Assembly: GCA_902628835.1 (NCBI GenBank)
Contig: CACOPD010000001.1
Coordinates: forward strand, 1 to 64,000
Direction of reading: 5' to 3'
DNA: 64,000 bases
Origin: an uncultured Alphaproteobacteria bacterium
GTDB lineage: Bacteria; Pseudomonadota; Alphaproteobacteria; HIMB59; GCA-002718135
Part shown: piece by piece, positions 60,483 to 64,000 of the stretch
Position numbering within the stretch: the first letter of the stretch is position 1
Layout of the letters: each line of letters starts with the position of its first letter
Made by a program: the position numbers and the translations under genes
Notes under the pieces: model-generated
What the model was told of the DNA's origin: nothing
Seen by the model: the letters and a program-made list of their open reading frames with translations, nothing else
Database searches by the model: none

Positions 60483-61572
60483 TATGTAATTTTTTTAAAT
60501 TTCCATTTAGTTCTGCATTAAGGACTAAACCTAAAGAAATAATTATAGCAAGCATTGCCGATCCTCCATAAGAAACTAAAGGTAATGGAATTCCAACAAC
60601 GGGCATTAATCCAGATACCATAGATAGATTCATTATCACATATATAAATAAATTACTGCCAACACCTATAGAGAGAATTCTTCCAAATATATGATTTGAT
60701 TTAATACTTATGTAAAAACAAACTGATATTAATAGAAGAAAAAGTAATATTATAAACATTGTACCAATAAAACCAAATTCTTCTCCAATTAAGGTAAATA
60801 TAAAATCAGTTTGTTTTTCTGGTAAATACTGTAAATAAGATTGTGAGCCTTCTAAAAATCCTTTTCCAGTTAAACCACCAGATCCTAAGGCAATTTTCGA
60901 TTGTATAAGTTGATATCCTCTTCCAAGAGCATCTGCTTCAGGATTTAAAAAAGAGAAAATTCTATCTTTTTGATATGGTTGTAAGTAGTTTAACGACAAA
61001 GGAATTGATAAAATTAAAACAAAAAACCCTAATACAAACTTCCAAATTCTTATTCCACTTGCAAATAGGATAAGAATTCCAAGCATTGATATACTTAAAG
61101 CAGTTCCTAGGTCTGGTTGTATAACGACTAATACAAAAGGTAAAAATAAAATTAAAATTGGAAAAAATAAATTTTTTATTCGCTTAATTTCATCAAATTT
61201 TAAATCATGGTAAAATCTTGCTAGTGCTAGTATTATAGTTATTTTTATCAACTCTGAGGGTTGGATACTAAAACCAAATATATTTATCCATCTAGTTGCG
61301 CCTTTACCAAAAACACCTACTAATTCAACTGATAGTAAAAGCAATAATGATAAAGTGAAGAAGATATAAGCATATTGATAAATAAATTTAATATTAATTA
61401 AAGCTAAAATAATCGCTAAAAATATAAAAACAACCAATCTAATTAAATGTCTTGAAGCCCAAGGATTATATGATCCTCCTGCAGCAGAATACAAACCTGC
61501 TGCACCAATAAAAGAAATTAAAATTATTAAGAAAATCAACAAGTAATTTAAGTTTTGAATTTTGTTTAACAT
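60475..61572 (-). CDS. mrdB: Rod-shape glycosyltransferase RodA
   Basis: A 365-residue SEDS-family membrane protein with about 10 helices that polymerises lateral-wall peptidoglycan with PBP2. Signature segments are ATRWINIFGFSIQPSELIKI, RGYQLIQSKIALGSGGLTGKGFLEGSQ and GEEFGFIG. The catalytic Asp region, which in RodA follows WxRD/QPDLGTAL, is seen as VVIQPDLGTAL. It overlaps mrdA by one base and livG by 8. Confidence 0.95.
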   Translation of the reverse strand: MLNKIQNLNYLLIFLIILISFIGAAGLYSAAGGSYNPWASRHLIRLVVFIFLAIILALINIKFIYQYAYIFFTLSLLLLLSVELVGVFGKGATRWINIFGFSIQPSELIKITIILALARFYHDLKFDEIKRIKNLFFPILILFLPFVLVVIQPDLGTALSISMLGILILFASGIRIWKFVLGFFVLILSIPLSLNYLQPYQKDRIFSFLNPEADALGRGYQLIQSKIALGSGGLTGKGFLEGSQSYLQYLPEKQTDFIFTLIGEEFGFIGTMFIILLFLLLISVCFYISIKSNHIFGRILSIGVGSNLFIYVIMNLSMVSGLMPVVGIPLPLVSYGGSAMLAIIISLGLVLNAELNGNLKKLHNA

Positions 61573-63374
61573 TAAGTTTCTAAATTTTTTGTAAATTGAA
61601 AAATTTCTTTTGCTATAGGTGCTGCAGTTGATGCGCCTGAACCACCATGCTCAATAACAACGGAAACGGCATATTTAGGCTTTTCAACTGGCATATATCC
61701 AACAAATAAAGCGTGATCTCTTTTTTTCCATTCTACTTCTTTTTTCCTAAAATCTTCACTTTCTCTCTCGGCCACAGTTATTCTTCTCACTTGTGAAGTT
61801 CCTGTTTTACCTGCAAAAGGTGCAAACTCGGATCTGGAGTTATATGCTGTGCCTTTATTTTCATTAACTACTTTAAACATTGAGCTTTTAATAATTTTGA
61901 TTGCATTTTGATATTTTTCTAATTTTTCAAATTTAATGTTATTATTTTGTTTAATTATATTTGGTTTTATATTTTTTCCATCAGAAGCAATTATTGAAGT
62001 CATTACTGCAAGTTGTAGTGGATTAGTTAAAACAAAACCTTGGCCAATTGCTGAAATTAAAGTCTCTCCAGGATACCAACTTTCATCATATTTTTTCTTT
62101 TTCCAATCACGTGAAGGAATAATTCCTTTTTTTTGATTTGGTAAAGGAACATCATAGATTTTGCCTAAACCAAAATCTTCTGCAACTTCAGCAATTTTAT
62201 CTATCCCAATTTTTTTTGAGATTTCATAAAAAAATACATCACATGATTCTTTAATTGCATCACTTACATTCATTGATCCATGACCATTATTTTTCCAACA
62301 ATGATAAAGTCTATCGCCTAAACCAATTTTTCCACTGCAAAAATGTTTTGTATCTGTGCCTATTACACCATGGACTATGCCTGCTATCGCAACAACCATT
62401 TTAAAAGTTGAGCCTGGAGCATATAAACCTTGAATACATCTGTAAGTTAGTGGTGAGAGTTCATTATCTAAAATTGTATCCCAATATTCCTTATTCGGTT
62501 TTTGTATAATTTTATTAGGATTATAAGATGGAGTGGAGGCCATACACAAGATGTTACCATTGTTAACATCAATGAGTACCGCAGACCCTGCTTTATGTTC
62601 TTTTAGTAAATTTAAAGCATATTGTTGAATTCTCAGATCAATAGTAATATGAACATCATTCCCTTTTTGACTATCTTTACGAGATATTTCACGAATTACT
62701 CTTCCATAAGAGTTTACTTCAATCTCTCTTTGTCCTGATTTACCAATTAAATTAGGATTGAAACTTTTTTCAATACCAACTTTTCCTATTTCTAGATTGG
62801 GCATATTGGCAATAAAAGGTAATTCAACTTCTTCTCGATTAGGCTTATTAGTATAACCAATTAAATGTGAAACAGTATTATTATGCTGGTAAGTTCTCAT
62901 ATAATCTTGAGAGATAAATATTCCTTCAATATTTAGTTTATTTGATTCAATTTTTTCGAGCTCTGACCAATTAATGTTTTCTAACACTTTTATTTTTTCA
63001 AATTTTTTAACTATTTTTGACAATTCTATTATTTTTCTTCTATCACTAAAATCTATTTTTATAATTTGATTTAATTCGTTGAGAGATTTGTTTATATTTT
63101 TTGTATTTTCAGGAATTATGTATACATCGAATACTTTAATATTAGATGCTAGAACCTTGTTATTAGTATCATAAATCTTTCCTCTAAGAGGGTATATAAT
63201 TTCTACATCGATTTGATTATTTTTTGAAAGAGTTTTATATTTTTTTGAATCTTTTATTTGAATATCGTATAATCTCCATCCTACAATGCTAAAGAAAGAT
63301 ATTTTTAGTAAATATAAGAAAAAAGTTCTTCTATTAAGAACTGAATATTGTTTTTTATCATCTGAATAAAACAT
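61572..63374 (-). CDS. mrdA: Penicillin-binding protein 2
   Basis: A 600-residue class B PBP, the transpeptidase partner of RodA. It has one N-terminal membrane helix (about 18-35), a pedestal domain with YPLRGKIYDTN, and a transpeptidase domain with APGSTFKMV (SxxK), SCDVF, the SxN-type site, and KTGTSQ. The length is standard. Two nt after mreD. Confidence 0.96.
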   Translation of the reverse strand: MFYSDDKKQYSVLNRRTFFLYLLKISFFSIVGWRLYDIQIKDSKKYKTLSKNNQIDVEIIYPLRGKIYDTNNKVLASNIKVFDVYIIPENTKNINKSLNELNQIIKIDFSDRRKIIELSKIVKKFEKIKVLENINWSELEKIESNKLNIEGIFISQDYMRTYQHNNTVSHLIGYTNKPNREEVELPFIANMPNLEIGKVGIEKSFNPNLIGKSGQREIEVNSYGRVIREISRKDSQKGNDVHITIDLRIQQYALNLLKEHKAGSAVLIDVNNGNILCMASTPSYNPNKIIQKPNKEYWDTILDNELSPLTYRCIQGLYAPGSTFKMVVAIAGIVHGVIGTDTKHFCSGKIGLGDRLYHCWKNNGHGSMNVSDAIKESCDVFFYEISKKIGIDKIAEVAEDFGLGKIYDVPLPNQKKGIIPSRDWKKKKYDESWYPGETLISAIGQGFVLTNPLQLAVMTSIIASDGKNIKPNIIKQNNNIKFEKLEKYQNAIKIIKSSMFKVVNENKGTAYNSRSEFAPFAGKTGTSQVRRITVAERESEDFRKKEVEWKKRDHALFVGYMPVEKPKYAVSVVIEHGGSGASTAAPIAKEIFQFTKNLET

Positions 63375-63375
63375 T

Positions 63376-63861
63376 TTACTTATCTAATTTGGTAAATAAA
63401 AATACAGTAGGAATAAAAATAATTAAAGAAATTAAAAAAAAATTTAACAAAGAATATATATTAAATTTAAAGTTATTTAAAAGATTTGCTAAAAAATGCT
63501 CAAATATAAATAAAATTATTAAAGTTAGAAAATAAAAAGAAATTATTTGGTAAGAAGATAGTCTAATTAGAAATTTTCTTAGTAAAAAATACAATATTAA
63601 AAGAGATAAAAAAGAAATTAAATGTGTTCCTATATTGTTGAACAATATTATATCAAATAAAATACCATAAACAAAAGCAACAACATAAAGATAATAATGA
63701 TAGTGGTAAAAAATTAAATAAATAAAAGTTAAATGAAAAAGTACATAGAATGCATTATTAATGTTAGGAAATAAAATAAAAGAATTCACTGAAATTGAGA
63801 AACTTATAATTAAAATAATATTCAGTTTAATGGAGGAGTTAAGAAATTTGGAAAACTCCAT
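63376..63861 (-). CDS. mreD: Rod-shape protein MreD
   Basis: A 161-residue very hydrophobic protein with about five membrane helices, the expected size and place of MreD (between mreC and mrdA). Sequence conservation in MreD is weak, so the call rests largely on order and membrane layout; FVYGILFDIILFNNIGTHLISF matches the family's central YGxxxDxxxxxxxGxxxL pattern. It overlaps the mreC stop (TAATG). Confidence 0.88.
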   Translation of the reverse strand: MEFSKFLNSSIKLNIILIISFSISVNSFILFPNINNAFYVLFHLTFIYLIFYHYHYYLYVVAFVYGILFDIILFNNIGTHLISFLSLLILYFLLRKFLIRLSSYQIISFYFLTLIILFIFEHFLANLLNNFKFNIYSLLNFFLISLIIFIPTVFLFTKLDK

Positions 63862-64000
63862 TATTTTGCAGTAACTATTTGCAAATAATCAATATTTTTA
63901 AAATCAACAAAAGGTAAAACAAAAAATCTATTTTTATCAACTTTAGCTACTTTACCAACTAATAAATCTACAGGAAATATTTGAGCAGTGCCACTTGTAA
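63861..64000 (-). CDS. mreC: Rod-shape protein MreC, C-terminal fragment (continues beyond the window)
   Basis: Only about the last 44 residues are inside the window, reading SGTAQIFPVDLLVGKVAKVD, then RFFVLPFVDF and ending QIVTAK. The pattern, with G-x-V then a P-x-V-D-F strand, and the position directly before mreD, match the C-terminal end of MreC, the periplasmic scaffold of the elongasome. The start lies off the window. Confidence 0.85.
   Translation of the reverse strand, partial: TSGTAQIFPVDLLVGKVAKVDKNRFFVLPFVDFKNIDYLQIVTAK

Overview
This is a very AT-rich (by eye about 30% G+C), tightly packed stretch of chromosome with hardly any intergenic DNA; no stretch over 300 bases lacks a gene. 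Conserved blocks point to a free-living, streamlined alphaproteobacterium, probably a marine low-GC lineage of the SAR11/HIMB59/AEGEAN-169 type. These blocks are accB-accC-aat beside DUF2155 and NDUFA12-like genes, rne next to mrcA-prfB, mreC-mreD-mrdA-mrdB, the long dCTP deaminase, and a sufBCDS-sufT-sufA cluster. The lineage is inferred from gene content; no marker gene was compared.

Bases 1-14915 are an accessory, surface-polysaccharide type region. A minus-strand operon (9145 down past base 1) encodes an acyl-activating ligase, a LuxE-like acyl-protein synthetase, a LuxC-like acyl reductase, a FabZ-like dehydratase, a radical SAM enzyme, an SDR, a two-subunit transketolase, an acyl carrier protein, a TauD-like dioxygenase and a GNAT-like protein. 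Start and stop codons overlap or nearly touch. It reads as an undescribed pathway that activates an acid, reduces it to an aldehyde, and possibly extends it with a two-carbon ketol unit. Upstream are a HAD phosphatase, an ABC flippase-type exporter, a sulfatase-fold membrane transferase, and divergently a CDP-glycerol-type phosphotransferase with a cytidylyltransferase. Two CAU tRNA genes (initiator and elongator Met) sit between these genes with only 7-39 nt on each side.

Bases 14921-36746 are core metabolism and information processing. They hold the Suf iron-sulfur operon with mnmA, an alpha/beta hydrolase, tyrS, prfB (with a programmed +1 frameshift at codon 26), mrcA, rne, an M48 protease, dcd, aroQ, accBC, aat, a DUF2155 protein, an NDUFA12 homologue, pyrC and a GT9 glycosyltransferase. 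Bases 36792-46121 hold ygfZ, an MFS transporter, glycyl-tRNA synthetase, a 53-residue membrane protein, an S49 peptidase, a polyprenyl diphosphate synthase, a DUF6165 protein, a cupin, rpe, a LysR regulator, a 27-residue basic mini-protein, an SbmA/BacA-like transporter and fxsA.

Bases 46104-55262 form a nine-gene minus-strand run: gpsA, deoC, a two-domain aldehyde dehydrogenase, a RbsD/FucU mutarotase and a ribokinase-family kinase (together a probable deoxyribose/ribose salvage route), then a small membrane protein, exonuclease I, uppP and a DapA-family lyase. From 55386 to the end, a highly translated-looking branched-chain amino-acid binding protein faces a minus-strand operon in which mreC-mreD-mrdA-mrdB runs without a gap into livG-livF-livH-livM, so cell-wall elongation and amino-acid uptake genes appear co-transcribed. 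A strong bidirectional terminator separates the two.
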